A stretch of 64,000 nucleotides of DNA from Silene latifolia (lineage: Eukaryota; Streptophyta; Magnoliopsida; Caryophyllales; Caryophyllaceae). The DNA is taken from contig NC_133534.1 of assembly GCF_048544455.1 (NCBI RefSeq), positions 91,045,637 to 91,109,636 of the forward strand. The letters run 5' to 3'. The notes under the pieces are model-generated. The model was not told the origin of the DNA. It saw nothing but the letters and a program-made list of their open reading frames with translations, and did not search any database. Positions 12,063 through 24,436 of the stretch are shown piece after piece. Position 1 is the stretch's first letter, and each line of letters opens with the position of its first letter. Position numbers and translations under genes: made by a program.

Positions 12063-12257
12063 TTCACTAAAAAAAATGATACAAAAGTCTCAAGAACCAT
12101 CAACACACCTGACTGCCATTTTAACTCATTATCATTGCAACACAATTAAATTACTTAAATCATTATCAAACTATATCTTATTTATCAAAATGTATCGCAA
12201 ATAAACTTAAAACACGAAAATGCATCACAAAATTAACTGAAAACAAGAGGTGTCACA

Positions 12258-12270
12258 TTCTATCCCCCTA
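12258..12270 (-). other. Polypurine tract of the TR-GAG element
   Basis: On the minus strand AGGGGGATAGAA abuts the LTR start TGTGACACC. This is the usual position and composition of a plus-strand primer. Confidence 0.78.
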
Positions 12271-12375
12271 AAAAAAACTTCGTCCCGAAGATTCGGAACT
12301 ACTACTACTTTATTAAAACTACTAACAATTTAATACTTATATAAATGACAAGAGTCTAATCCTCTCAAATAAATA

Positions 12376-13518
12376 CTAGTTACCCTTCTCCCCTATCCCT
12401 TGTACTGTACTAGATGTTCCAAATGTCTTCCCACCATTACTCTGATCACCTCCATTGCCTTGCTTATTATTGTAGCTCCTCTGGGTTCTCCATTGCCCTA
12501 CATTTCTATTGGTCCCTGCACTCTGTACTGGAGTTTTGTAGTTCCTTTTATTTTTACTCCCATAACCTCCATTTGCATTGCCACCTCCTTGCTTGCCCAA
12601 ATTTACACTACAATCTATGATCTTATGGCCCAATTTACCACACCTGAAACAATTACCCACAAAATCTCTACTAGCCAACAACGACCATTACTTCCACGGC
12701 TCACTCCTCCCATCGGTGCACTATTAGCAAAGTAAGAGTGATATTGGTTAGAATTTTGTTTCTTACTCCCCACATTCTCACTAGAAGGCTCAACCTTTCT
12801 CTTCTCACTTTTTTCCTTCTTCTCTTCCTTTTCCCTCCTCTGCCCCTTTAACATATCTGCAATCCTCTCTGCGTTCCCAGCTCGCTGATAAACATCACCC
12901 ATGGTACTTGGCTGACCAGCTGCAAGCCTCTTCTTAATAGTGGTTAATTAATCCCTTTTCAAATCTAAGTGCCAACATCTCATCACTAAAATTCAAATCA
13001 GCTACATATTCTGACAATTCCATAAACATGTTATAATAAGTCTCTACTGTCATCTCATCAGTCATCTTGAAAGAATCAAATTCAGCTCTCATCTTACTCC
13101 TAATATGTTCTGGTACAAATACAGCTCTCATATTCTCCTTGAAACCCTTCCAAGTGATAAAAGGTTCATCACTCTCCCTCCAAGCTTCCCTTAAGACCTC
13201 CTTACTACGATTCCACCACAAATCCGCTTTTCCCCTTAAATAGTAAGCAGCTTGATCTACTTGCATCTCCGCAGGACATCCTAACAACTCAAAAAGGTTA
13301 TCAAACTCCCTATGCCAATCCCGAAGTAAAGATGGTTCACCTAATCCGTCATATTTCGTCTGGTTGTGCCTTGCGATACTAGGGCTCATCTTTGCTGGAT
13401 CCTGAACCGACCCCTTAATCTTCAGTGCCGCAGTCAAAGCCTAATTCATAGATATCAAACGATCAATCTCCTCTTGGGACATGGTAGAGGGTGTAGGTGT
13501 AGATCTCTTTGGAGGCAT
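12376..13518 (-). pseudogene. gag: Gag protein of the TR-GAG element
   Basis: Nucleocapsid-type protein with a chromovirus-like gypsy gag fold. The likely start is the ATG at 13518 (MPPKRSTPTPST). The capsid core lies at about 13440-12934 with WHREFDNLFELLGCP, AAYYLRGKADLWW and FVPEHIRSKMRAEF. A Lys/Glu-rich linker follows, then a CCHC zinc knuckle (CFRCGKLGHKIIDC, about 12650-12609) and a Gly/Asn-rich tail ending at 12376. Breaks seen: a stop near 13441, a stop/frame change near 12934, and a frameshift near 12680. There is no pol downstream: PPT and LTR follow within 120 bp. Confidence 0.85.
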
Positions 13519-14910
13519 GGTTCTATAAAAGTAAAACAAGACAACATAAGTATCTACCCGAAGAAAGATGGCTTAACATTCTTAAACATTCTATACCTAC
13601 AAAAATAAGGTGTGGTCAACTGTATCCTTTCTTACCCTCCTTAGGTCCTCCTAACATCACTCTCACCTCCCAATTATCATAGATTAATCATCGATAAAAC
13701 ATTTATATTAAATTTTTTGTAAAACTTGTGTTTTCGGAAATCAAAATCAAGCTGTATCTTTCAAAAATCACCATTAAATAACCGTTACATCCTACGTTGA
13801 GTTTTTATACTTTACAGAAAATATAAGGAGTTTTCAAACCATGAGAAAAAGAATCAAATTGAAATCTCGTTTAACCATTTTATAAAGATTTTTACAAACC
13901 AGTTGGTCCAAATAAAAAAAAACGATCAGCAATTTGTCAAAACTAGAGTAAACTTGTAAAAATCACCATTAATTGGAAAACATTTACCTTGAAACGTGGC
14001 TTATCAATTTGAAAACATATTGGAATCTTTTAAACATTAGAGTTAGAATTAGGCAAAAATCTTAAGTAAAATTTAAATGAAAATTTTTACAAAATCATTT
14101 GTCGAAAACTTAACTGTACAGAAATATTCCGACCATTGTCCACTAAATTATTTATTTCTCCCACACCATAAAACTTTTAAACATAAGACAAACGGCATTG
14201 GTAAGCTAACTCATGGAGTTATTATTCATAAATAGTTCAAATTTTGAAGATAAACAGAGGTCAAATGGCAACTAATTCAAATAAGGGTAAAATCTGACGG
14301 AATAAAGTTCAGCTCTAGGTTCCTTTTTACTATGTCACAAGCCCTCATTAATACCCTCCTACTCCCATATCCACACAACTAGGTCAATAAACTTTCACAC
14401 ACATCTAGTATCTACTCTAAAGCATTCATATCACAAGTTTAATCATTTCATAATATATTGTAAATAACATGGCTTTGGGATTCACACAACCGCATATCAC
14501 TAGACATGATACTACTATCACACAACATCCAACCACATAATCAATATCATTTTGTATTTACTTTCATGCTTAAGATCAAAACAATTCAACATCAAATCCT
14601 TATTTCATCCCTTCAACTCTCCTTAAAATCAAGTTATGTCCCGTAACCTTAATCATCAATGAAAACAATATTCAAACAAAGCAACCAAAACTCCTACGAC
14701 AAAATAATCAATATTCATTTTAAATTACCCCACTCTTTAATATCTCTCAAAGTAACCGGTTCAAAACTGCAAGGGCCAGAGGTTTGTGTGAGGGGGCCCC
14801 TAACTCATCCCATGCTTAAGTGGGCTCCTAACAGTTTCTACCCGGGTTCATTTTATTAGACACAACCAATATTCATTTATTGTTCATTAGTTAGGCATGA
14901 GGATCGTTTT
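13519..14910 (-). other. Leader region of the TR-GAG element
   Basis: About 1.4 kb of AT-rich sequence between PBS and gag on the minus strand. It has only short chance ORFs. It would hold the untranslated leader and packaging signals; I see no clear motif. Confidence 0.6.
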
Positions 14911-14923
14911 CTCTCTGATACCA
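14911..14923 (-). other. Primer-binding site (initiator tRNA-Met type)
   Basis: On the minus strand TGGTATCAGAGAG starts three bases after the LTR end (GGTGTTACA). TGGTATCAGAG is the standard plant initiator tRNA-Met PBS and proves the minus orientation of the element. Confidence 0.88.
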
Positions 14924-16969
14924 CTTTGTAACACCCCCATTTATTCGGAAGCCTTTAGCTAGACATTCCCAAGTAAATGAGAGCGTTACCATCTCGGTTG
15001 CCCAAGGTAAATGATACAAATTAAAACAAAACAAAGTACTTCAACTGAAAGAATGGTTTTATTACATTGCCAACCGATTAAATATAAAACTTAACATTAC
15101 AATTTACTACGCAGCGGAAATAACATAAATAAAGTTGTATAAGTCAACTAAGTGATCTAGACAGCAACTATGGTCCAAGTCGAGCTTACATCCCAATGCT
15201 CCCAAGTCAGCTAATCTTTAGTACCTGTCAAATCTGTTCCCCATTATGGTTCATCACAGGTGTTCACGAATACACGGTCAACCATGAGGTTGAGTAGGAT
15301 AAAATACATTAAAACAACCAATCTCTCACAACTGTCAATATTCCAATCTCAACTGTTCACATGTCACATCTCGACATCAACTATCCACGTTATCCACCAG
15401 AGACTAAGCCTGGGGCCTTCCAGTTATTCACACACGTTATCCACCAGAGACTAAGCCTGGGGCAGTCCAACAACCACTCACGTTATCCACCAGAGACTAA
15501 GCCTGGGGCAGTCCAATTCTCACAAAGCATTCCACAATATAATCGTATAAAATATACACAACTCCAATCAATTAACAAAGTTAATCGATCAGTTAGCTTA
15601 ATTAAATAAGCAATCATAGACCAATCATCCTTACAATACATTCACGTATTAAACACGCAAACCAAATATAGTTGAGTAGATTATCCTACCTTTTCAGCAA
15701 TACTCAAATTTACGCAATCCGAGTAAATATAAATTTAATTGACATAGCATCCCACAACTCCGTCACCTGGACAAGTAGTTATCATAATTACTAATTACAT
15801 ATTTTATTCAAATAATTACATTAATTATAAATTAATTAATTAATTACGTTAATTATAATCTCATATTAAATCAAAAACCCGATACAAATAAACACACCCA
15901 AACCAACCCATGCGTAAACCCCATGTCAAACACCCACATAAACCCGTTTTAAAACTACCTAACCAGCTCATGAATACACGGTTGAACCCGTGTGAACGAC
16001 CCATGAAAACAACACCCGTAGACACCTATTATCAACAGCCAACACCGTCACCTTACACCACGGGGCACCACCTTCACCTCAGCCAGCCACCATCCTGGCC
16101 ATCCACCTTGCACAACTCCCCTAAAATAGTCCCAAATTACACCAATAACATCCGAAACACGCAACTCCCTCTATACCCGCAACACCACCATAACCACCCT
16201 TATCCACGACCAACTACCTTCTGCCATTACCACCGTGGTCCACCCTATATCCAGCCACGGCGGTCACGGCCTGACCCACACCCCAACAACACCCCCACAC
16301 AACCTCCTGTAACGAACAACAATGACAGCAATACCAAACAGAAACCAACCCGCATGACCCTGCAAACCACCCTATAAATCACCACTAACGACCACGCAGA
16401 ACAACCAAAATCCGACCTCACACCACCTACAACCACTTACAACCTGAGCCAAGACTCAAACACCCACAACCCGCGTTCATCTACACGGTTTAAGACACGG
16501 CCTACAACCCCTGTTTTCCTCTGTTTTCGTGAAATCCGACCACCACGCACACCCACCACGACACATCCCCCATGGTCGACAACACCACCCCGTCACAACC
16601 CCACCAAGCCCAGGTCAAGACTCATCTAATTAAGGGTCTAATTCGGGTTTCCAATCCGACAGCTATAACCACCACCACCCGCGTAAACCACCGTTAATTT
16701 GCACCCTAGGTCGGTTGTCGGTGGTCACGTCACGGTCCATTGAGGTCACGGTGGTCCAATCTAGCTACGGTCAAAGTCGTGGTCCATATGGTTCCGTGTA
16801 AGGGGGTGTACAGTGGTCATTAACTGTCAATGTTACAAGCTGTTTAACATATATACAATTAATTTAAGACGGTTTTTAATTCTTACCTTAACACGATTAT
16901 GCAAGACGATTTCTCCTTATTTCTTTTAGATCTCTTCCTTCTTTTTATGAATTATTTTCAGATTTCTTT

Positions 16970-16974
16970 ATATA
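16970..16974. repeat. Target-site duplication ATATA of Athila A (partner 29889-29893)
   Basis: ATATA is found on both sides of the element. The site is a TATATA stretch, so the match is weaker proof than the other duplications, but the rejoined flanks read through cleanly to the sister LTR. Confidence 0.75.
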
Positions 16975-17320
16975 TGATGTGACCATAATTAGCGCATATT
17001 TAGCCCCCGAATTAGCCTTGTTCCCATGCTTTTTAGTGCATATTTTGGTCATTTCTTATCTTTAGTTCTTTGTTTTGCATATTCTTTGAGATTTTGATCC
17101 CTTGGTAGGAAACGAGTAAGAATCTTGCATTTTCATGGCAAAACAAGACTAAATTGATCGAATTCAATGACCAAGCATCAAGGAGAGACAAGATTAGAAG
17201 GCCTTTGTACATATGATAGTAGATGAGCAATGTTGAGAAAGGATCCTTGAGTCCCCAAGAAAATCCCCAAGGAATTTATGAAGAAAAGGGAAGAAAAGAA
17301 GAAGAAGCCTTGCTGAGGCA

Positions 17321-17490
17321 CAATCCGTGCGGATTGTCCCCAATCCGGCCGTCCTCCAGCTGCAGAATCCGTGCGGCTTTCCACAAAGGCGCTCGGATCC
17401 CACCTCCACAATCCGCCCGGATTCTCTTAAATCCGCTCGGATTCCATCGCCAGAATCAGCCCGTCCCGACCTTAATCCGCCCGGATTCCA
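17321..17490 (+). promoter_or_regulatory. CpG-rich AATCCG motif cluster in Athila A 5' LTR
   Basis: About eight degenerate, partly self-complementary units such as AATCCGCCCGGATT, AATCCGCTCGGATT and AATCCGGCCGTCC in 170 bp. The same cluster in the 3' LTR is at 28479-28648, about 140 bp before the TATA box at 28791. It contrasts sharply with the AT-rich surroundings. I infer a transcription-control role. Confidence 0.55.
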
Positions 17491-17607
17491 GCACAGCGCG
17501 ATTTCCTCTTCTCTAAGCTACGAAGAAAGAAGCCCTTCCTTCGGAGAATACCGGGTCCTCCCTGCTCAATTTAAAAAGTGTAATTACTAGTTTAGCCCTT
17601 ATTTAAC

Positions 17608-19083
17608 TGCAACAGGAGTTCATGCATTGCATTTTTGACAAGAGAACAAGCCATGAGATTATCCAAAACAATAGCATTTCCATAACATTCTGGCAGAATT
17701 GAGCTGAGGAATGGCTTTGTTCAAATGCTCATATCTTGAGTTTTACTTGGCCAAAAATTATGCTCTTTATATGTATAAAATGTTGAGAATGTCATCTTTC
17801 TCATGGACTTGGAATGGTCAAGTTTCACCGTGTGGATTTTCCTCAGTAATCCCTCAAAGACTGGCATGATTTCATGTTGCAGTTAAAGCATTTATGGCCT
17901 GAACATACAAACAGTTTAATAACTCAAGATCCAGGCCATGTTCTTGCGTTATTCCAGTTGGAGATGATAGCTAACTCATTTAGCTTAGATTTGGTATATG
18001 GTTCACCTTGTGGTTCATCTTGAGTCAAGAGTTATGCCATCTGAAAACTGCCCCTACGTGCTGAAAAGTACATCAGAGGTTCAGCCTGACCTGTCGGTAC
18101 TAAAACAATCATACCTCTCAAACCAGACAACATATAGGGGTAATTCTTTTTGGAGGTGGTAGCTAACTCAAGTACCTTTCATTTGGTACCTATGGGACAT
18201 TCTAATTCAACTTGAGGAGCAAGATATGGAGTCTGCAAATCGACACAGAAACTGAAAGTGCTGCTGAGTAAAATGCATCAGTTCTGTTTTGAACCAGGAA
18301 CGTTCAAAGGTTTTTGGCCATTCATATGCTATGTAAAATGCGTCCATCAAATGTACCTTAGTCCTATGATGATGCTTGGATGAGGAAATAATATTGGCAT
18401 CAAGAATGAAGCATGTGGGAGCAGAAAAACCAAGCCAAATGCAAGGACAAACTGTCATTGTCACTTGTGGTCATACCATTTTGGGTGAGTTGCTATGTGA
18501 GTCTTAATGAGCTATGTTGGGACTAATTTGGCACGACTTGGAGCTGTTACAAGCTGTCACAAGACTCACCTACTTCCTAAGCATAATGCCAAAAGAGGAG
18601 CCTCCAACATCCAATGACAACTCACCTTGCCCTCCAATATTTATCTTTAGTGTTTTATTTATTAATGCATTGTACTAGTTGAATAACAACCCTTAGATGT
18701 AGTTCTAGGATCAATTAGATGTCTCTTTCTTTCTTAGGTTTATGCTTGCCTATATAAAAGCTTATTTTCAGTGTAACAAGAAAGAATTTTGATGAATGAA
18801 AAAAACCTTGCTTTGTGCAAAAACCCGTCTTCCTTCGTGGAGCTTACTACCTTTGTGGAGTAACCTTAATCTCGACCTGTGTGGCTAGATTAAGTAGGAA
18901 GATTAAGTCTTTCATATCTTTACATTTACTTGTTCTTTAAAGTTAGAAAATCCGTCTCACAAAAACAATCTTTCTCCATGTTTGTTTATTGTTCTTATGG
19001 ACAAAAACTTCAGTTTTTATTGTTCATATTAATTCTGAATTTAATCCACTCAAATCATCGTAAGTTGCAAATTATATGCTCCA
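17608..19083. mobile_element. Solo LTR inserted in the Athila A 5' LTR
   Basis: A 1476-bp block starting TGCAACAGG and ending GCTCCA, flanked by TTAAC (17603-17607 and 19084-19088). It is absent from the 3' LTR, where CCCTTAGTTAACCCTAATGC is continuous. It contains TATATAAAAG at about 18751 and no coding potential or PBS/PPT, so it is an LTR left after LTR-LTR recombination. Orientation is probably plus from the TATA box. Its family is not identified. Confidence 0.85.
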
Positions 19084-20216
19084 TTAACCCTAATGCATCC
19101 TCCCTAATTTCCACTATAAATACCCCATTAGTCTAATTAGAGGAGCATGTTCTTCCTATCAATAATTAGAGTAGTTAATATCAATCAAATCTCTCTTTAG
19201 TTTTGTAATCAACAATTAATCAAGTTCTAATACAAGTTTTATTTCCTTAATCTCTCTTTTGTTCATCCTTTATTTTGGGTAATTGAAGATTATTTGGGTT
19301 ATTGTTGGGAGATTGACAACCTCTCAATCAAGCATTCAAGTACTTCTTTTATCTTTGCTTAATTATTGGAATCATTAGTAGGTATAATTCTCTTAATCCC
19401 TTTTTAATTATTGTTAATTACTTTCATTTATTCATCATGTTTCATATTGTTGGTATGATTGACAACCTTGCTAGCATGATCAACATGATAATGGGTGAGT
19501 AGTCTCTTAGCTAGGGTTAATGGGTGATTAGGGGAAACCAACATGGGGAATGATTCATGCTTAAATTAATATGCTTTCATGTTTTATTTGGTTGCTTGTT
19601 TTGATCTCAACTCATGCACATGTTATATTTGATGAAATGCTAAGCCTATGAATCCTTACATTTACTATCATCTTCTATCTTTTCAATGAGACTTGTAAGA
19701 CATAACCCAACTCGAGTCTCATTAGACCATGCATGTTGTTGAGTAGGGAATATTAAGTCGACTTGTAGGTGTTGTACAATCTAATCGATTCGGCTCCGGG
19801 ACCCAAACTTTCTTAGGATTGTAAGATATAACCCAACTCAATCCATCACAACAATAATTGCTTGCTTATAATTTGAGAACATGTTTGTATGATCAATTCC
19901 CATGATTCCCCTATGATCCCATGACACCCTAGTGCTTCTTAATCAATTGTTTACACCCCTTTTTATTCATCTTGCTAGTTTATTTTCATTGCTATTTTAG
20001 TTAGTGACCTTCTACATCAACCCAATTTGTGACACCCCCAAGACACCACTAGTTCCAATAGAAATCTCATTTCAATACCCGTCCCTTGGGATCCGACCTT
20101 TATATGCCTCTTTACTAATTGTAGAGTTGTTTGTGAAGCTATAAATTGTGTTTTGATTCGGACGTGACCCAACGACCACACCTTTAATTGTGAACACGAA
20201 ACGGACCGATCAAAAT

Positions 20217-20233
20217 TGGCGCCGTTGCCGGGG
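20217..20233 (+). other. Primer-binding site of Athila A
   Basis: TGGCGCCGTTGCCGGGG starts four bases after the LTR end; the same sequence serves Athila B at 54953. Confidence 0.9.
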
Positions 20234-20326
20234 ACGGTGTTTGTTTGATTTAGATTTCCTTTTTATTGTTATTAGTTGTGTCTTTCTTCGCCTTGGGGAA
20301 GTAAAACTCCTCAAGGCTTGTTCTAA

Positions 20327-23300
20327 TTGTTTTCAAGTTGTTCGATATTGTGCGAGATGGATTTTATACATTGTTTTGTAGAGGACCACTTGAGTAAACC
20401 TTACTTCAAGGATCCCATGCAAGCATTGGAAGCATTGGAAGCAAGTGAGGCTAACAATATGTATTGGGAATTGGAGGTGGATCTTTTTGAGGCCGCTCTA
20501 GCTAACAAGGAACTTACTCGTGCACAATCCGAACTAGTGCATAACATTCTAGTGGAAGCATGTCAACCCATAGAGGATGAGCAATCCATCCTAGAAGATA
20601 TTTTACAAGCTCAAGAGCAAGAGGTACCCATCATGGAATTTGAATATGATGAGGTTGATGAAAATGAAGTTGAGTATGCTATGAGGATGGAATGTCTAAT
20701 GGAGATGGAGCAAATTCTCAATAAAACTCAAAAGGAGGAAAGTAAGGTAAAAACCCCCACTTTAAAACCCCTTCCCCCAAATTTGAAATATGCTTACCTT
20801 GATGAATCAAAGACCAAACCAGTGATTGTTAATGATATACTTGATGATGACCAATTGGGAAAATTGCTTGATGTGTTGAAACAACATGAGAAGGCTATAG
20901 GTTATAGTCTAGATGACCTTAAGGGGATAAGTCCCAACTTTTGCATGCATAGAATTCATCTAGAGGAAGACCATAGACCTACCATTCAACCTCAAAGAAG
21001 ATTGAACCCCCACATGCAAGAAGTTGTCAAAGGAGAAGTCATGAAATTACTTGATGCGGGAATCATATATCCTATATCGGATTCATTGTGGGTAAGCCCC
21101 GTCCAAGTGGTACCTAAGAAAGGAGGTACTACAGTAGTGACAAATGAAAAGAATGAACTAATACCCACAAGAATGATCACCGGTTGGCATATGTGCATTG
21201 ACTACCGGAAATTAAACTCCGCAACAAGAAAGGATCACTTCCCCTTACCATTCATTAACCAAATGCTTGAGAGGTTAGCCTCCAACAAATTCTTTTGTTA
21301 CCTTGACGGGTATTCGGGATTCTTCCAAATCCCTATACACCCGGATGACCAACATAAAACCACTTTCACATGCCCTTATGGCACTTTTGCATATAGGAGG
21401 ATGCCTTTTGGTTTATGTAATGCCCCCGCCACTTTCCAAAGATGCATGATGAGTGTCTTCTCCGATTATCTAGAGACCATAATGGAAGTTTTTATGGATG
21501 ATTTTAGTGTTTATGGAAAGGACTTTGACTCATGTTTGCATAATCTTTCTCTTGTGTTGCAAAAGTGTGAAGATGTTAGTCTTGTTTTAAATTGGGAAAA
21601 GTGTCACTTCATGGTCAATGAAGGAATTGCCTTGGGTCATTTGATTTCGGAAAAGGGCATCGAGGTCGATAAAGCTAAAGTTGAGGTGATAGAGAAACTC
21701 CCACCTCCCGTGAATGTTAGAGGGGTGAGAAGTTTTCTCGGTCACGCGGGTTTTTATCGTCGTTTCATAAAGGATTTTTCAAAAATAGCGAAACCCCTCA
21801 CTCAACTTTTGCTTAAAGATGCCCAATTCCTCTCTACTGACGTGTGTGTTGAAGCTTTTAATAGAATCAAAGAAGCACTAATCTCGGCACCAATTATCCA
21901 ACCCCCGAATTGGGAGTTACCTTTTGAGATTATGTGCAACGCTAGCAACTACGACGTTGGAGCGGTTCTTGGCCAACGTGTAGGGAGAGCTCTTCATGCC
22001 ATCTATTACATAAGCAAGACCCTCGATCCCTCCCAAGTGAATTATGACACAACCGAAAAGGAGCTTCTTGCCATTGGATATGCATTGGATAAATTCCGTT
22101 CCTACTTGCTTGGATCCAAGGTGATTGTATTTTCGGATCATCGCGCTCTCCGACATCTCTTGATAAAGAAGGAGGCAAAACCAAGATTGTTGAGATGGAT
22201 TTTGCTTCTTCAAGAATTTGACTTGGAAATAAGAGACAAGAAAGGAGCCGAGAATGTAGTGGCGGATCACTTGTCAAGGATCCGGTTTCATGATGAAAAT
22301 GGAGAAACCCCGATCAATGACTCATTCCCCGACGATATTTTGATGGCCATTCAAACACAACTTGAAAGGCACATCACCCCATGGTTTGCCGATTATGCCA
22401 ATTATATTGTTGGAAAGGTACTCCCTCCAAACTTGAATCACAACCAAAGGAAGAGATTCCTATTCGAAGTGAAGAGGTACTTTTGGGATGACCCAAACCT
22501 CTACAAGGAGTGTAGTGATGGGCTCTATCGGAGATGCATCCCTCAATGGGAAACCCAAGGAATCTTGGAAGGATGTCATTCATCACCCTACGGTGGGCAC
22601 CATGGAGCAAGGAGAACCGTAGCAAAAATTCTCCAATCGGGCTTCTATTGGCCTACAATGTTTCAAGATACAAGAGAATTCATCATTCATTGCGACGCTT
22701 GTCAAAGAACGGGAAATATCTCGTGGAGGAACGAAATGCCACAAAGGGGCATTCTAGAGGTGGAGATCTTCGATGTTTGGGGAATCGACTACCAAGGGCC
22801 CTTTGTGACATCCAATGGGAATAAATAAATTCTTGTGGCCGTAGATTATGTCTCAAAGTGGGTGGAGGCAATTGCCATCCCAAATGATGATGCAAAAACG
22901 GTCACCAAACTTTTCAAAAAGATAATTTTCCCAAGATTTGGAGTTCCTAGAGCGACCATTAGTGATGGAGGAACGCATTAACATGAGAAGAAACTTGCAT
23001 CCCTTTTGACCAAATATGGTGTCCAACATAGAACCGGCTTGGGATATCATCCTCAAACAAGCGGTCAAGTTGAAATTTCAAATAGAGAGATCAAGCAAAT
23101 CCTTGAAAAAGGTGTGAATAAGACTCGGAAAGATGGGAGCACAAAGCTTGATGATGCTCTTTGGGCTTATAGGACGGCCTATAAGACTCCCATAGGAGCC
23201 TCCCCCTACAAGCTTGTCTATGGAAAAGCATGTCATTTGCCAATCGAATTGGAGTACAAAGCTTATTGGGCAATCCGAGCACTTAATCTTGATCTCAAAT

Positions 23301-23668
23301 TGAGCGGTCAAAGGAGGATGATTCAAATCCAAGAGTTGGAGGAATTTCGACTACAATCCTATGAGAATGCGAAGATTTACAAAGAAAGAACGAAATTGCT
23401 TCATGATAAGAGAATTAGACAAAAGGCCTTGCACAAGGGAGACAAAGTCCTTCTATTCAATTCCCGCTACCGACTATTTCCGGGAAAATTGAACTCTAGA
23501 TGGATGGGTCCCTATGTGATAACCGAAGTTGGAAAATATGGAGATTTCGAACTCAAAGCGGAAGATGGAAGCAAGTTCAAGGTAAATGGTCAAAGGTTGA
23601 AGCCATACTATGAAGGAGCGTTTGTTAGAGAGGTCGAGGCTACCTACCTCGGGCCTCCTCCCCCTTGA
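20327..23668 (+). pseudogene. pol: Athila A pol: RT, RNase H, integrase (no gag or protease)
   Basis: One frame of about 1,113 codons with two nonsense codons. Residues 1-190 are an acidic linker (EEDQ-rich) like the region between protease and RT in Athila. RT has [41 protein letters not shown] and FMDDFSVYG (active site, about residues 389-397). RNase H has [22 protein letters not shown] and NVVADHLSR. Integrase has a zinc motif ([18 protein letters not shown]) and a DYQGPF block. TAA at 22826-22828 falls in the integrase core; TAA at 22979-22981 follows SDGGTH. The frame then runs to TGA at 23666, with [16 protein letters not shown] giving the catalytic Glu. It looks young but cannot make full integrase. 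The real translation start is unclear; the internal ATG at 20357 is an alternative to 20327. Confidence 0.9.
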
Positions 23669-23906
23669 AAGGACCATCTAAGGGAGAGTTTGGCGGAGTC
23701 CTCCCTAAACCACCACTTGTAAATATACTAACCCTCTAACTTGTATTTATTGTTTTATTGCATTTGTTTTAATAAATAGCATGAACTCTTTTCATGAGCG
23801 TAAGTGAGGGAGGGTTACTAATGAATTTTGAATGAATGAAGGAACGAATTCTCGAGTGTGGGGACACATCTAAGAGAGGAGAAAAAGTCAAAGGAAGAAT
23901 TCGCAG

Positions 23907-24196
23907 CCTGAACACGAGCGGATTCCCTGGAATCCGGGCGTTCTGGGGAGAAACCGTCCGTCCAGCTACGCTGAGAATTTGAAGATTTTTTGGACTGAGG
24001 TTGAATCCGAGCGTCCTAGAAAGAAAAACGCCCATCTTGTAGAATCCGGCCGGATTTGAAGAAAGACGCCCGTCTTTCTACCTGTGCATTTCAAAGAAAA
24101 TCTTTATAGAAGAAACCGCCCGTCTTCAGCAGAATCCGCCCGTCCCGAGGAGCACGAATCCGAGCGTCTTCAGCTCGAATCCGCTCGTCTTCTCAC
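23907..24196 (+). promoter_or_regulatory. Internal CpG-rich AATCCG motif cluster ahead of ATHILA ORF-1
   Basis: About ten degenerate units (for example AATCCGGGCGTTC, AATCCGGCCGGATT, GACGCCCGTC, AATCCGCCCGTCC, AATCCGAGCGTC) in 290 bp. A TATA box (CTATAAAAC, 24278-24286) follows, then the ORF-1 start at 24437. This repeats the LTR layout, so I infer a second promoter for ORF-1. Confidence 0.55.
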
Positions 24197-24277
24197 GGTG
24201 TTTTGACCCGACTTTTCCCTAATTAAAATACACCCCACCACACATACAATGACACATGACTACTCCTTCCACTTGCA

Positions 24278-24286
24278 CTATAAAAC
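24278..24286 (+). promoter_or_regulatory. Putative internal TATA box upstream of ATHILA ORF-1
   Basis: CTATAAAAC lies about 150 bp before the ATG at 24437 and directly downstream of the motif cluster. Confidence 0.45.
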
Positions 24287-24436
24287 CCACCTCCTTATGA
24301 CTCCCATACATATCCAAATCACTCTCTTTACCCACAAAATCAAAAAGCCCCAATTTTCTAGGGTTTCCAACACTAAATCAACAAGGAACATCCTTACCCT
24401 TTCAAAAATCAAAAGAACCCAACAAAAGAATCAAGA

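Larger units (their letters stand above)
8660..12257 (-). repeat. LTR of the TR-GAG element (3' LTR by its orientation)
   Basis: It begins TGTAACACCCC and ends TGTCACA, matching 14927-16974 plus 29894-30435 along its length. It is about 1 kb longer than the other copy because of a fold-back insertion at about 10947-11900. It includes a Pro/Thr-coding-like CCACC-rich stretch (9660-10190) that is open in places, but the same frame is broken in the other LTR, so I do not call a gene. Confidence 0.88.
16975..20212 (+). repeat. 5' LTR of Athila A (interrupted)
   Basis: 3238 bp; removing the 1476-bp solo LTR and its 5-bp duplication leaves 1757 bp, matching the 1756-bp 3' LTR. It holds a CpG-rich AATCCG motif cluster at 17321-17490, and a TATA box CTATAAATA at 19113 that the insertion has pushed 1.5 kb downstream. 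Confidence 0.92.

Noticed and set aside
17223..17516. 97-residue ORF in the Athila A LTR (also 28381-28764)
   Set aside because: It lies in the LTR promoter region and overlaps the AATCCG motif cluster; the apparent peptide reflects motif repetition.
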